DNA of 64,000 bases from Zestomonas carbonaria (GTDB taxonomy: Bacteria; Pseudomonadota; Gammaproteobacteria; Pseudomonadales; Pseudomonadaceae), in assembly GCF_904061905.1 (NCBI RefSeq), contig NZ_CAJFCI010000012.1, forward strand, positions 114,385-178,384. The letters are read 5' to 3'. Both the position numbers and the translations under genes were made by a program. This document shows positions 38,638 through 46,992 of this stretch, one piece after another. The number at the start of each line of letters is the position of its first letter. The stretch's first letter is position 1. The notes under the pieces were generated by a model that had not been told where the DNA came from, ran no database searches, and saw only the letters and a program-made list of their open reading frames with translations.

Positions 38638-38864
38638 GTGATTACCTCGACCTGGATGGGAGGATATGCCTGTGGCCGGCAATCCATCGGGATGGGTACC
38701 GATTATTCACCAGAAAGACCGTGGCAATTACGTGGCAAAGGTTCAAGAGTCTGTTAGCCAGCCTTCAAACTGGCCTGACGGACGGTGGCATGCTGCCCGG
38801 CCAGTGACGCCCACCGACGAACACGGTGGGCAACGGCGATCCCGGATCGCTATGATCAGAAGCC

Positions 38865-39266
38865 ATGACGCCCACTCCCCAGATCCGCCAACCCTGCCCG
38901 CCAGGTGCCTGCATCTGCGAGCGTGAACGACTGCTGGATACCCCCGGCGCGGACCTGCGCATCCTGCTCCTGACCCGCCATGAGGAAAAGCGCCTGCTCG
39001 ACCGACTGGAGAGCATCGAGAGCCTGGCCGACCTGGAGCGTATGCAACGCCGGATGTACGAGCAGTTGGGCATCCGCCTCAGCATCGCCCCAAGCCATAA
39101 TGAAGTGCGCAGCATGCGGGGCATCGCCATCCACATCGACGAACAGCCCGGCCTGTGCCGCAAAACCCGCCAGTCGATCCCGGCGGCGATCCGCCGAGGG
39201 TTGGAGAAACGTCCGGAGATCGCCTACCGGCTGCTCGATGCCCATGACCTTTTGCGAGATGCGTGA
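38865..39266 (+). CDS. Conserved Pseudomonas hypothetical protein with Cys-rich N-terminus
   Basis: A 133-residue protein conserved among pseudomonads in my recollection, without an assigned function. Cys11, Cys16 and Cys18 fall in CPPGACICERERLL at the N-terminus and another Cys lies in GLCRKTRQSIPAAIRR; together they could bind metal. The middle is predicted helical (EEKRLLDRLESIESLADLERM). There is no signal peptide or membrane segment. It is divergent from xdhC and is probably a native core gene next to tRNA-Thr rather than part of the molybdenum module. Confidence 0.72.
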   Translation: MTPTPQIRQPCPPGACICERERLLDTPGADLRILLLTRHEEKRLLDRLESIESLADLERMQRRMYEQLGIRLSIAPSHNEVRSMRGIAIHIDEQPGLCRKTRQSIPAAIRRGLEKRPEIAYRLLDAHDLLRDA

Positions 39267-39328
39267 GGCATGCTGGAAAAAGGTGGTCAGCGACCTTTTC
39301 CCATTGCGCGGTTAACGGTGAGGGCGCC

Positions 39329-39727
39329 TTACGGACGCTGTGGCCAAGCGTCGTGGATTTCGTACCAGGCTGCCTTGGAGGCAACGTGCAGGTGCTTCTG
39401 CTTGCTCGCGGGAAAGTCGCTGTCGAGGGTACCCAGGGCGATGGACACCCAGTCGGCGTATTCCCCCGCGCTGTTCGACCAGAATAGCGACGAGCCGCAG
39501 TGGCTGCAGAACTGGCGTGCCACCGTTGCGGAGGAGCGGAAGCTGGCGAGGTGTTCGGCTCCCCGCACGCTGAGGTGGCTGCGCGGGACGCTGCCGTAGC
39601 TGGCGAATGCACTGCCGTGGCCCTTGCGGCACTGCGTGCAATGGCAGTGCGATAGCGCCTTGGGGCGCATCGTCAGTTGGTACTGGACTCGGTCGCAGAG
39701 GCAACTGCCCCGCAGGATATCTGTCAT
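39329..39727 (-). CDS. GFA-family zinc-binding protein
   Basis: A 132-residue GFA-domain protein (glutathione-dependent formaldehyde-activating enzyme/centromere protein V fold). Zinc-binding Cys groups are visible: GSCLCDRVQY, CHCTQCRKGHGSAFASY and FCSHCGSSLFW. Most bacterial members have unknown substrates, and formaldehyde activity should not be assumed. It is a single gene on the minus strand, separated from the previous gene by 62 bp. Confidence 0.88.
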   Translation of the reverse strand: MTDILRGSCLCDRVQYQLTMRPKALSHCHCTQCRKGHGSAFASYGSVPRSHLSVRGAEHLASFRSSATVARQFCSHCGSSLFWSNSAGEYADWVSIALGTLDSDFPASKQKHLHVASKAAWYEIHDAWPQRP

Positions 39728-39817
39728 GTCCGGGGTCCCTCGGAGTGGGGCGGAGGAGAAGCAGCGTCAGGTGGAGGCGGACGAATAAGCAGCCTCTTTA
39801 CGCGTGCCAGAAACGAC

Positions 39818-39843
39818 AAGGGCCTGCATCGCTGCAAGCCCTT
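39818..39843 (-). terminator. Terminator of tRNA-Thr
   Basis: On the minus strand AAGGGCTTGCA pairs with TGCAGGCCCTT (one bulge/mismatch), followed by GTCGTTTC, 8 nt after the tRNA end. Confidence 0.75.
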
Positions 39844-39851
39844 GATCTATA

Positions 39852-39927
<76 letters not shown>

Positions 39928-39941
39928 TTTGGTGGGCGGCC

Positions 39942-39969
39942 ATTATATCCATTGGCAGGTCCGAGTAAA
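39942..39969 (-). promoter_or_regulatory. Promoter of tRNA-Thr
   Basis: On the minus strand TTTACT (39964-39969), a 16-nt spacer and a perfect TATAAT (39942-39947), ending 14 nt before the tRNA. The rest of 39928-40194 is AT-richer than its surroundings but holds no recognisable gene. Confidence 0.75.
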
Positions 39970-40194
39970 GCTGGCGTGTGGGGCTGCAAGGGGCGTGGGA
40001 GAGCGTTGGCGCGAGGCTTATGCACAATTGCGAGGCGGTTAGTACGTTAGTGCCTGTTTTCTGTGCGACATATAACGCTTTCTTACAAGCTGCTGTTTTT
40101 ATTGGTTTTTATCGGGTGGGTAAAAAATCGCCAGTATTGGCCGAGCCTTGTCCTGCCTGCCTCATAGCGGTTTGCCCAGAAACGCTCCACAAAG

Positions 40195-41421
40195 TTATCC
40201 ACAGGAACTGTGGGCAACTTCACGCTCGGCGAGCAGCAGCAGGTTGCGCGGGGTGAGGTGGCTGGGGCAGAAGCGGCCCAGTCGTACGCGGTAGCCTTGC
40301 TCGACCAGGTAGAGCGCGCGATCGAGCAGTAGCCAGAGTTCCAGCGGGCGGCGGAACAGAGCGCGGACCAGTTCCAGGTTGCGCACTTCGGCCAGGCGTT
40401 GCCAGCCCTTGGCCTCCAGCGCAGGCCAGTCGCGTTCACTTGGCTCGGGCAGGTCTTTCAGGGCGGCGAGGTCGCGGCAATAGGTGCGGAAGTCCTTGTG
40501 CAGCCAGGCGCTGGGCAGCGAAGGGGTTGGCAGGTAGTCGTCCTGGCCGCGCAGTTCGCGTTGCAGCAGGTCGAAGGCCAGGCGGCGGGCCATGGAGGCG
40601 TCGCGTTGGCGGCGGACGCGGGCGCCGGCGGTGATCGTTTCGCTGAGTGGCAGGCCGAGGTCGTCGCGGGACAGGCGTAGCGCTGACGCCCGGGTGGCGG
40701 CCGACAGCGGTCGATAGTCCGGCGCGGCGGTGCGGTTGTAGCAGCACGGGGCGATGGCCAGTTGTGGGCAGCCGGTGGCGCTGGCCAGTTGCAGCAGGCG
40801 CACGTGCAGGTCGCCGCAGGCGTGCAGGGCGACCGGGGTGTGGCTGGCTTCCACTCGGCTGGCAGTGTCGTCGGCGAGTACGTCCTGCCGCAGATGCCGG
40901 GCGGGAAGGTGGCGGCGTTGGCTCAACTGCTGGCCGGCCTCCACCAGTGCCTGGTCATGTTCCAGGCAGGTCAGTTCGCCGCCCTGCCAGGCCAGCAGGT
41001 GGCCGAGGTGTCCCTTTCCGGAGCACCAGTCCAGCCAGTGCCGGGGAGGCTGTCCGAAGACGAGATGCCGGGAGAAGGCTTCTATCTGCTGCCACTTGCG
41101 CCCTGGCACATCGCTGGCGAAACGGGCCGGCGGCATTTCCAGGGGGCGTTCCGGCAGTTCGCCGACCGAGCCCAGTTCCAGCGCGCGTGCCGCCAGTTGC
41201 GGGAAGGGCGTGGGGGCTTCGAGGTGTTCCGGGTGGTTGTGGGCGGCTTCGGCGTCGTCCAGCGTGCGCTGTCGTAGCCAGGCAGCCAGTTCGGGGTGGT
41301 CGGCTTCCCAGGACAGCCGGCGGTGATGGAACGGCCGTGGGCGCCAGAGTGCCTGGTGGGCGAGGAGGAAGTCGTCGAGGGCCTGGAAGCGCTCGAGCAG
41401 GGCGGGGCCGGTAAGGATCAT
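40195..41421 (-). CDS. SAM-dependent methyltransferase of unknown target
   Basis: A 408-residue class I methyltransferase. The SAM motif is HWLDWCSGKGHLGHLLA (about residues 128-144), followed by ALHACGDLHVRLL and IAPCCYNRT, motifs shared with the METTL25/RRNAD1-like group. The target is unknown, with RNA or protein both possible. The stop TAA at 40195-40197 lies inside TTATCCACA. It sits between tRNA-Thr and the ABC operon as in other pseudomonads and has its own short upstream region. Confidence 0.83.
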   Translation of the reverse strand: MILTGPALLERFQALDDFLLAHQALWRPRPFHHRRLSWEADHPELAAWLRQRTLDDAEAAHNHPEHLEAPTPFPQLAARALELGSVGELPERPLEMPPARFASDVPGRKWQQIEAFSRHLVFGQPPRHWLDWCSGKGHLGHLLAWQGGELTCLEHDQALVEAGQQLSQRRHLPARHLRQDVLADDTASRVEASHTPVALHACGDLHVRLLQLASATGCPQLAIAPCCYNRTAAPDYRPLSAATRASALRLSRDDLGLPLSETITAGARVRRQRDASMARRLAFDLLQRELRGQDDYLPTPSLPSAWLHKDFRTYCRDLAALKDLPEPSERDWPALEAKGWQRLAEVRNLELVRALFRRPLELWLLLDRALYLVEQGYRVRLGRFCPSHLTPRNLLLLAEREVAHSSCG

Positions 41422-41478
41422 GGTGGCGGTGGTGAGCGACTGGGCGGCTATCTTAGCCCGAGACTCTCACCACCGGCC

Positions 41479-41497
41479 CCTCTCCCGACGGGAGAGG
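41479..41497. repeat. CCTCTCCC hairpin after the ABC operon
   Basis: CCTCTCCC (41479-41486) pairs with GGGAGAGG (41490-41497) with a GAC loop, 9 bp beyond the stop of the last permease gene. It belongs to the family at 991 and 34041 and may end the ABC transcript. Confidence 0.6.
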
Positions 41498-41505
41498 AGC
41501 GTCGC

Positions 41506-42198
41506 TCAGCGGCCCTGGTGGGTGGCGTCGACCCGCAGCCAGCGCTCCAGCAGTTTGAAGGCGCGGACCAGGATGAAGGCGATCAGCAGGTAGAACATCC
41601 CGGCGGCGAAGAAGATCTCCACCGGCAGGTAGGTGCGGGCGATGATGGTGCGCGCCATGCCGGTGAGTTCCAGCAGGGTGATGGTGCTGGCCAGGGCGCT
41701 GGCCTTGAGCATCAGGATCACTTCGTTGCTGTAGGCCGGCAGGCCGATGCGCGCCGCGCGCGGCAGGATGATGTGCAGCAGCGCCTGCCACTTCGACATG
41801 CCCAGCGCCCGCGCGGCTTCTACCTCGCCCGTCGGCACGGCCTGGATGGCGCCGCGGATGATCTCGGCGATGTAGGCGGCGGTGTGCAGGGTCATGGTGA
41901 TGATCGCGCACCAATACGGATCGCGCAGGTACGGCCACAGCGGCCCTTTGCGGATCACGTCGAACTGCGCCATGCCGTAGTAGACCAGGAACAGTTGCAC
42001 CAGCAGCGGAGTGCCACGGAAGAAGAAGATGTAGCCGTAGGGCAGGGCGCGCACGTACCAGTGCTGCGAGGCGCGGGCGATGCCCAGCGGCACGGCGAGG
42101 ATCAGCCCGGCGACCACGGCGATGGCGACCAGTTCGAGGGTCAGGGCCGCGCCTTCGGCGAGGCGCGGCAGCCATTTGATGATCACTTCCCAGTTCAT
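41506..42198 (-). CDS. Amino-acid ABC transporter permease (HisM-like)
   Basis: A 230-residue polar-amino-acid permease with about five membrane segments. It has the HisMQ family motif EIIRGAIQAVPTGEVEAARALGMSKWQALLHI (EAA loop) that contacts the ATPase. It is the last gene of a four-gene operon (ATPase, binding protein, two permeases), overlapping the preceding permease by 4 bp. PAO1 equivalents are in PA5152-PA5155. The substrate is probably a basic amino acid such as histidine or arginine, judged from family only. Confidence 0.92.
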   Translation of the reverse strand: MNWEVIIKWLPRLAEGAALTLELVAIAVVAGLILAVPLGIARASQHWYVRALPYGYIFFFRGTPLLVQLFLVYYGMAQFDVIRKGPLWPYLRDPYWCAIITMTLHTAAYIAEIIRGAIQAVPTGEVEAARALGMSKWQALLHIILPRAARIGLPAYSNEVILMLKASALASTITLLELTGMARTIIARTYLPVEIFFAAGMFYLLIAFILVRAFKLLERWLRVDATHQGR

Positions 42199-42890
42199 CG
42201 CGAAGCCCTCACGAATCCGCGGCTAGCGCGTTTTTCAAGGAAGTGCAGGCCGATCATGGCGATGATCGTCAGGCTGAGGTAGATCAGTGCCGCCACTAGG
42301 AAGAAGGTGAACGGTTTCTTGCTCACCGATACGGCGATCTGCGCGTTGCGCATGATTTCGCCGAGGCCGATCACCGAGACCAGCGCGGTGTCCTTCATCA
42401 GGATCATGAACAGGTTGCCGAGGCCGGGCAGGGCGATGCGCCACATCTGCGGCAGGACCAGGCGCCAGAGAATCCGGCCCTTGCTCATGCCCAGGGCCAG
42501 GCCGGCTTCACGGTGCCCCTTGGGAATGGCCAGGATGGCGCCGCGGAACACCTCGGTGGCGTAGGAGCCGAAGCACAGGCCGAGGGCGATGGTGCCGGCG
42601 GCGAACGGACTCAGTTCCAGTTGGGGGTAGCCGATCCATTCGCCGATGGCACGCATGGCGTTGACCGTGCCGAAATAGATCAGCAGCACCCAGAGCAGCT
42701 CGGGTACGCCGCGAACGATGGTCGAATAGGCGTCGCCCAGCCACTGCAATGGCTTGTGGGACGAAGTCTTGGCCAGTGCGCCGAGCAGGCCGAGCACCAG
42801 ACCCAGGGCCAGCGCGGACAGCGCCAGCTTGATGGTCATGAGGGCGCCGGCGGCCAGCGCGGGGCCGAATCCGTAGAGATCGAAGGTCAT
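42195..42890 (-). CDS. Amino-acid ABC transporter permease (HisQ-like)
   Basis: A 231-residue inner-membrane permease of the HisMQ family with about five hydrophobic helices. Its EAA loop reads EVFRGAILAIPKGHREAGLALGMSKGRILWRLV. It forms the heteromeric channel with the HisM-like partner, whose start overlaps its stop. It follows the binding-protein gene by 53 bp. Confidence 0.92.
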   Translation of the reverse strand: MTFDLYGFGPALAAGALMTIKLALSALALGLVLGLLGALAKTSSHKPLQWLGDAYSTIVRGVPELLWVLLIYFGTVNAMRAIGEWIGYPQLELSPFAAGTIALGLCFGSYATEVFRGAILAIPKGHREAGLALGMSKGRILWRLVLPQMWRIALPGLGNLFMILMKDTALVSVIGLGEIMRNAQIAVSVSKKPFTFFLVAALIYLSLTIIAMIGLHFLEKRASRGFVRASR

Positions 42891-42943
42891 GGGAGCCAGG
42901 GCTGACGAGGGGCGCCGCCGGGTGACGGCGCCCCTGGGTCAGA

Positions 42944-43696
42944 TCAGTAGATGCTGAACGGGAAGTACTTGTCGTTGATCTTCTTGTAGGTGCCGTCGGC
43001 AACGATTTCCTTCAGCGCTTCGTTCAGGCGCTCGCGCAGCGGGTCGCCCTTGCGCACGGCGATGGCGATCTTGTCGTTGTCGAACACCGGGTCGCCCTTG
43101 AACTCGAAGTCCTTGCCGGCATCGCTCTTCAGCCATTCCCAGTTGACGAAGGTGTCGGCCAGCACGCCGTCGAGGCGGCCGGAGGACAGGTCGAGGTAGG
43201 CGTTTTCCTGGGTGTCGTAGAGCTTGATGTCGACTACCTTGCCCAGGTTGTCTTCCAGCCAGGTACCGGCGATGGTCGCGCGCTGGGCACCGATCACCTT
43301 GCCTTTCAGGCTGGCTTCGTCGGTCTTGAAGTCAGAGCTTTTCGGCGCGATGAACTGCAGCTTGTTGGTGTAGTAGGGATCGGTGAAGTCCACCGCCTGC
43401 TTGCGCTCCTCGGTGATCGACATGGAAGCGGCGAGGAAGTCGAACTTCTTGGCGTTGAGGGCCGGGATGATGCCGTCCCAGTCGGAAGTGACCACGGTGC
43501 ATTCGGCTTTCATCTTGGCGCACAGGGCCTGGGCGATCTCCACGTCGAAACCGACCACCTGGCCGCTGGCGTCGATCAGGTTGAAGGGCGGGTAGGCGCC
43601 TTCGGTACCGATCCTGAGTTTTTCCGCGGCGAAGGCACTGGACCCGAAGGCCAGGGTGGCGGCAGCGGCCAGCAGAATCTTCTTATAGTTCATCAT
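42944..43696 (-). CDS. Periplasmic amino-acid-binding protein of ABC transporter
   Basis: A 250-residue solute-binding protein of family 3. The signal peptide MMNYKKILLAAAATLAF ends in AFA-AE. The family motifs are GTEGAYPPFN and GFDVEIAQALC, and SMSITEERKQAVDFTDPYY. It delivers substrate to the two permeases encoded downstream. The first of two adjacent ATGs (43696) is chosen because GGAG is 10 nt upstream; 43693 is the alternative. Lys/Arg/Orn/His-type binding is likely by similarity. Confidence 0.93.
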   Translation of the reverse strand: MMNYKKILLAAAATLAFGSSAFAAEKLRIGTEGAYPPFNLIDASGQVVGFDVEIAQALCAKMKAECTVVTSDWDGIIPALNAKKFDFLAASMSITEERKQAVDFTDPYYTNKLQFIAPKSSDFKTDEASLKGKVIGAQRATIAGTWLEDNLGKVVDIKLYDTQENAYLDLSSGRLDGVLADTFVNWEWLKSDAGKDFEFKGDPVFDNDKIAIAVRKGDPLRERLNEALKEIVADGTYKKINDKYFPFSIY

Positions 43697-43712
43697 GCGA
43701 TGTTGCTCCGTT

Positions 43713-44486
43713 TTAGTGATTGCTGGACATGAATTGTTTGCAGCGTGCCGAAATCGGGTTGTCGAAAACCTGCGCTGGTGGGCCCTGTTCCTCCACCAGC
43801 CCCTGGTGCAGGAACACCACCTCACTGGAAACCTGACGGGCGAAACCCATTTCATGGGTTACCAGCAGCATAGTGCGACCTTCCTCGGCGAGCGCACGGA
43901 TCACGTTAAGCACTTCCTGTACCATCTCCGGGTCGAGCGCCGAAGTCGGCTCGTCGAAAAGGATCACCTTCGGCTGCATGGCCAGGGTGCGGGCGATGGC
44001 GGCGCGTTGCTGCTGGCCGCCGGAGAGCTGGTTGGGGTAGGCGTGGCGCTTGTCGGCGATACCGACCTTGGCGAGCAGCGCCTCGGCCACTTCGATGGCT
44101 TCGGCCTTGCTCTGTTTCAGCACACGGCGCGGCGCCTCGATGATGTTATCGAGCACCGTCATGTGCGGCCACAGGTTGAAGTTCTGGAAGACGAAGCCGA
44201 TCTCGCTGCGCAGGCGGTTGATCTGCTTGTTGTCGGCGGCGACCAGTTCGCCGTGCTTGCTGGCCTTGAGCTTGAGTTCCTCGCCGGCCACCAGGATCTG
44301 CCCCTCGTGCGGGTTTTCAAGCAGGTTGATGCAGCGCAGGAAGGTGGATTTGCCGGAGCCGGAAGAGCCGAGGATGGAAATCACGTCGCCGTCGCGCGCG
44401 GTCAGGGAAATGCCTTTAAGGACTTCGAGGTCGCCATAGCGTTTATGCAGGTTGCGGATTTCCAGCGCGGGTGTCGCCTCGGCCAT
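43713..44486 (-). CDS. Amino-acid ABC transporter ATP-binding protein (HisP-like)
   Basis: A 257-residue ABC ATPase close to HisP in length and motifs: Walker A GSSGSGKST, signature LSGGQQQRAA, Walker B VILFDEPTSALDPE, and switch His in LLVTHE. The insertion LKASKHGELVAADNKQINRLRSE is the one found in HisP/ArgT-type systems. It is the first gene of the operon, 16 bp before the binding-protein gene. Confidence 0.94.
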   Translation of the reverse strand: MAEATPALEIRNLHKRYGDLEVLKGISLTARDGDVISILGSSGSGKSTFLRCINLLENPHEGQILVAGEELKLKASKHGELVAADNKQINRLRSEIGFVFQNFNLWPHMTVLDNIIEAPRRVLKQSKAEAIEVAEALLAKVGIADKRHAYPNQLSGGQQQRAAIARTLAMQPKVILFDEPTSALDPEMVQEVLNVIRALAEEGRTMLLVTHEMGFARQVSSEVVFLHQGLVEEQGPPAQVFDNPISARCKQFMSSNH

Positions 44487-44835
44487 AAAGGGTCCTCGTT
44501 ATCGTTCTTTGCGGATGCACTCCGGCATGGCTGGCCATCCTTGCGTGGCGCCAAGCTAGCATAGCGTCGGAATGCCAGCCAAGCGCGCGAGCGGAGCACA
44601 GCGGACGCTGGTGGCGCGCTTGTCGCATCGCTGACGCCTGTTGTCGCGAGGACACAAAAGCCACCTGCCTGGCCGGGTTGTCGATGCGCAATGCTATCAG
44701 GCGCGAAGGATCGATTCGCCTGGACCCTGCCGGTTTTTCGATCCTTTTGCCTGTGGGGGATGCGCGGTAGGGTGGGCTTCAGCCCACCAACAAGGCGTCA
44801 TGGGGAAAATGGTGCGTCGCACGCACCATCTGGCG
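44487..44835. other. 349-bp intergenic space with one REP hairpin
   Basis: This space must contain the ABC operon promoter, but no clear sigma-70 or sigma-54 boxes were found. At 44767-44788 lies a GTAGGGTGGGCTTCAGCCCACC element, a third REP subtype also seen near 8409 and 16877. No gene is supported here. Confidence 0.6.
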
Positions 44836-45270
44836 TCATTCCCCGCGGATGTACTGTTCGAGCTGGTGGATCAGGCCATCCTTCTCGGCGATGACCTCCT
44901 TCACCAGGTCGCCGATCGACAGCAGACCGACCAGCCGCCCGCCGTCGACCACCGGCAGATGGCGCAGCTTGCGATCGGTCATCAGCGACATGCAGGTCCG
45001 CAGATCCTGCTTCGGCTCCACCGTCACCACTGGGGCGCTCATCACCATGCTGACCGGCGTGCCCACCGAGGAACGCCCTTGCAGCACCACCTTGCGCGCA
45101 TAGTCGCGCTCGCTGACCACGCCCACCAGTCGGTCGTCCTCGACCACCGGCAAGGCGCCGACATTCTTCTCGGCCATCACCTGCAACGCCTCCAGCATGG
45201 TGTTGTGCGGGGCGATGGTGTGGACCTGCTGGTTCTGTTTGGTCGCGAGAATTTGCGCCACGGTCTTCAT
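44836..45270 (-). CDS. CBS-domain protein
   Basis: A 144-residue protein made of two CBS domains (about residues 1-65 and 72-135), with GALPVVEDDRLVGVVSERDYARKV and RHLPVVDGGRLVGLLSIGDLVKEVI. Tandem CBS pairs bind adenine nucleotides and act as energy sensors, but stand-alone members have no defined partner. GGAGGGATC precedes the ATG. It is monocistronic, downstream of tRNA-Phe in the same orientation. Confidence 0.88.
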   Translation of the reverse strand: MKTVAQILATKQNQQVHTIAPHNTMLEALQVMAEKNVGALPVVEDDRLVGVVSERDYARKVVLQGRSSVGTPVSMVMSAPVVTVEPKQDLRTCMSLMTDRKLRHLPVVDGGRLVGLLSIGDLVKEVIAEKDGLIHQLEQYIRGE

Positions 45271-45443
45271 GAGATCCCTCCTGTGATTGCGCGTAGATCA
45301 GTCGTCTGAAGTGCGCACAGGATTGTCGAGACGGGAAATCCCGGCAAACGCAGAAAATCCATGATCCCCATTGAAAAGCCTCATTGCGAGTCTCGGGGAT
45401 CGTCAACTGAAGGTAGCAGGAAGCGGGGCGGAAGGCCGGAAAC

Positions 45444-45480
45444 GAAAAAGCCCCTGAGTCTCGGGGAGAATCAGGGGCTT
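45444..45480 (-). terminator. Terminator of tRNA-Phe
   Basis: On the minus strand AAGCCCCTGA (45471-45480) pairs with TCAGGGGCTT (45449-45458), followed by TTTTTCG, 8 nt after the tRNA. Confidence 0.92.
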
Positions 45481-45488
45481 CGTAATGA

Positions 45489-45564
45489 TGGTGCCCAGGG
45501 ACGGAATCGAACCGCCGACACGGGGATTTTCAATCCCCTGCTCTACCGACTGAGCTACCTGGGC
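45489..45564 (-). tRNA. tRNA-Phe (anticodon GAA)
   Basis: A 76-nt cloverleaf on the minus strand starting GCCCAGGTAGCTCAGTCGG, with anticodon loop TTGAAAA (GAA), T-loop GGTTCGATTCC and encoded CCA. Confidence 0.97.
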
Positions 45565-45655
45565 AACGGGGCGCCATTAAACGGATTTGGACTTGCAGTG
45601 TCAAGCGGCGGCGCAAAATTTTTTCCAGCAGTTACGGGCGGTTACGTCGAGCGGG

Positions 45656-45928
45656 TCATTCGCTGGGCGGTACGTAGCCGTCTGCCTTGGCGTAATCCTC
45701 GCCGGACAGGAACTTGTCCATTTCCTGCTGGAGGAACTTGCGGTCCTCGGCGTTCATCATGTTCAGGCGGCGTTCGTTGATCAGCATGGTCTGGTGCGCC
45801 TGCCACTCGTCCCAGGCTTTCTTCGAGACGTTGTTGTAGATGTCCTCGCCCTTGGCGCCCGGGTAGGGGGGGCGGTCGAGGCCGGGCAGGTCTTCTTTGT
45901 ACTTGCGGCAATGGACGGTGCGGGTCAT
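45656..45928 (-). CDS. yggX: YggX, oxidative protection of Fe-S proteins
   Basis: A 90-residue YggX protein, the usual length. It is thought to protect iron-sulfur clusters and assist iron trafficking. The N-terminal [21 protein letters not shown] carries the conserved Cys7, and [18 protein letters not shown] is the second signature. Its start overlaps the mutY stop by 4 bp, the standard mutY-yggX pairing; MutY itself carries a 4Fe-4S cluster. Confidence 0.95.
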   Translation of the reverse strand: MTRTVHCRKYKEDLPGLDRPPYPGAKGEDIYNNVSKKAWDEWQAHQTMLINERRLNMMNAEDRKFLQQEMDKFLSGEDYAKADGYVPPSE

Positions 45929-46992
45929 GACGACTCTCCTGCATTCAACTCGGCGGCCGCGCGCTTGAGCAGTTTCTTCACCGGGGCGGCGAGGCCCAGG
46001 CGCGGCGGGGTGGCGAGGTTATACCAGAGCCAGTCGCCTTCGGCCACGGCGGGGGAGGTGGCCTCGACGTGGATCAGCCAGGGCTCGATGGCCAGTTGGA
46101 AGTGGCTGAAGGTATGGGTCAGCGCCGGCAGTTCGTGGCGCTCGCCGAGCTCCAGGGCGTGGCGCGCGGCGAGTGGGGCTAGGGCTGCCAGGTCGTCCAG
46201 CTCGGGCAGGCTCCAGAGGCCGCCCCACAGGCCGCTCGATGGCCGCCGGTAGAGCAGGATGGCGCCGTCGCGGCTGGCCAGGATCGGCATCAGGGTGTGT
46301 TTCTGCGGCAGCGCCTTGCGCGGCCTGGATTCCGGGTAGGCGGTCTCGCGACCCAGCAGGTGGGCACGGCAGCCGCTGCGCACCGGGCAGAGCAGGCAGC
46401 TCGGCTTGCTGCGGGTGCAGAGGGTGGCGCCGAGGTCCATCATCGCCTGGGTGTAGTGGTTGACCCGCGCGTGCGGGGTCAGGCGCTCGGCGAGTTCCCA
46501 GAGCTTCGCCGCCACCTTGGGCTCGCCGGGATAGCCGGCCTGGGCGGCGTAGCGGGCCAGTACGCGCTTGACGTTGCCGTCGAGGATCGGCGCGCGCAGG
46601 CCCATGCTCAGGCTGGCGATGGCGCCGGCGGTGGAACGGCCGATGCCGGGTAGTTCGGCGAGCTGTTCGACCGAGCGCGGAAACTCGCCGCCGTGCCGTT
46701 CGACGACGATCTTCGCGGCTTTCTGAAGGTTGCGCGCGCGGGTGTAGTAGCCCAGGCCGGTCCACAGGTGCAGCACTTCGTCCTCGGGAGCTTCGGCCAG
46801 GTCACGGACCGTCGGCAGCGCGTCCATGAAGCGGTCGAAGTAGCCGAGCACGGTGCTGACCTGGGTCTGCTGCAACATGATTTCCGAGACCCACACCCGG
46901 TACGGGGTGATGCCCTGCTGCCAGGGCAGGTCCTTGCGGCCGTGGGCGTCGTACCAGTCGAGCACGGCGCCGGAGAATTGCTCCGGGCTCAT
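45925..46992 (-). CDS. mutY: Adenine DNA glycosylase MutY
   Basis: A 355-residue base-excision repair enzyme that removes adenine opposite 8-oxoguanine. The helix-hairpin-helix [15 protein letters not shown], catalytic Asp in [11 protein letters not shown] and the 4Fe-4S motif C-x6-C-x2-C-x5-C ([17 protein letters not shown]) are intact. The C-terminal Nudix-like domain (about residues 230-350) recognises 8-oxoG. The ATG at 46992 overlaps the asmA stop by 4 bp and the stop overlaps yggX, so asmA-mutY-yggX is one operon. Confidence 0.96.
   Translation of the reverse strand: MSPEQFSGAVLDWYDAHGRKDLPWQQGITPYRVWVSEIMLQQTQVSTVLGYFDRFMDALPTVRDLAEAPEDEVLHLWTGLGYYTRARNLQKAAKIVVERHGGEFPRSVEQLAELPGIGRSTAGAIASLSMGLRAPILDGNVKRVLARYAAQAGYPGEPKVAAKLWELAERLTPHARVNHYTQAMMDLGATLCTRSKPSCLLCPVRSGCRAHLLGRETAYPESRPRKALPQKHTLMPILASRDGAILLYRRPSSGLWGGLWSLPELDDLAALAPLAARHALELGERHELPALTHTFSHFQLAIEPWLIHVEATSPAVAEGDWLWYNLATPPRLGLAAPVKKLLKRAAAELNAGESS

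Noticed and set aside
20268..39727. Genomic island with integrase at tRNA-Thr
   Set aside because: There is no integrase, transposase or direct repeat of the tRNA end, and GC content matches the core; the region looks variable but not a recent integrative element.
40060..40140. AT-rich stretch as a possible small RNA gene
   Set aside because: No promoter-terminator pair was found; apart from the tRNA-Thr promoter, nothing definite is visible.
40195..40203. TTATCCACA, a perfect DnaA box
   Set aside because: It is a single copy overlapping a stop codon, with no cluster of boxes, no AT-rich unwinding repeats and no dnaA/dnaN nearby, so it is not an origin.
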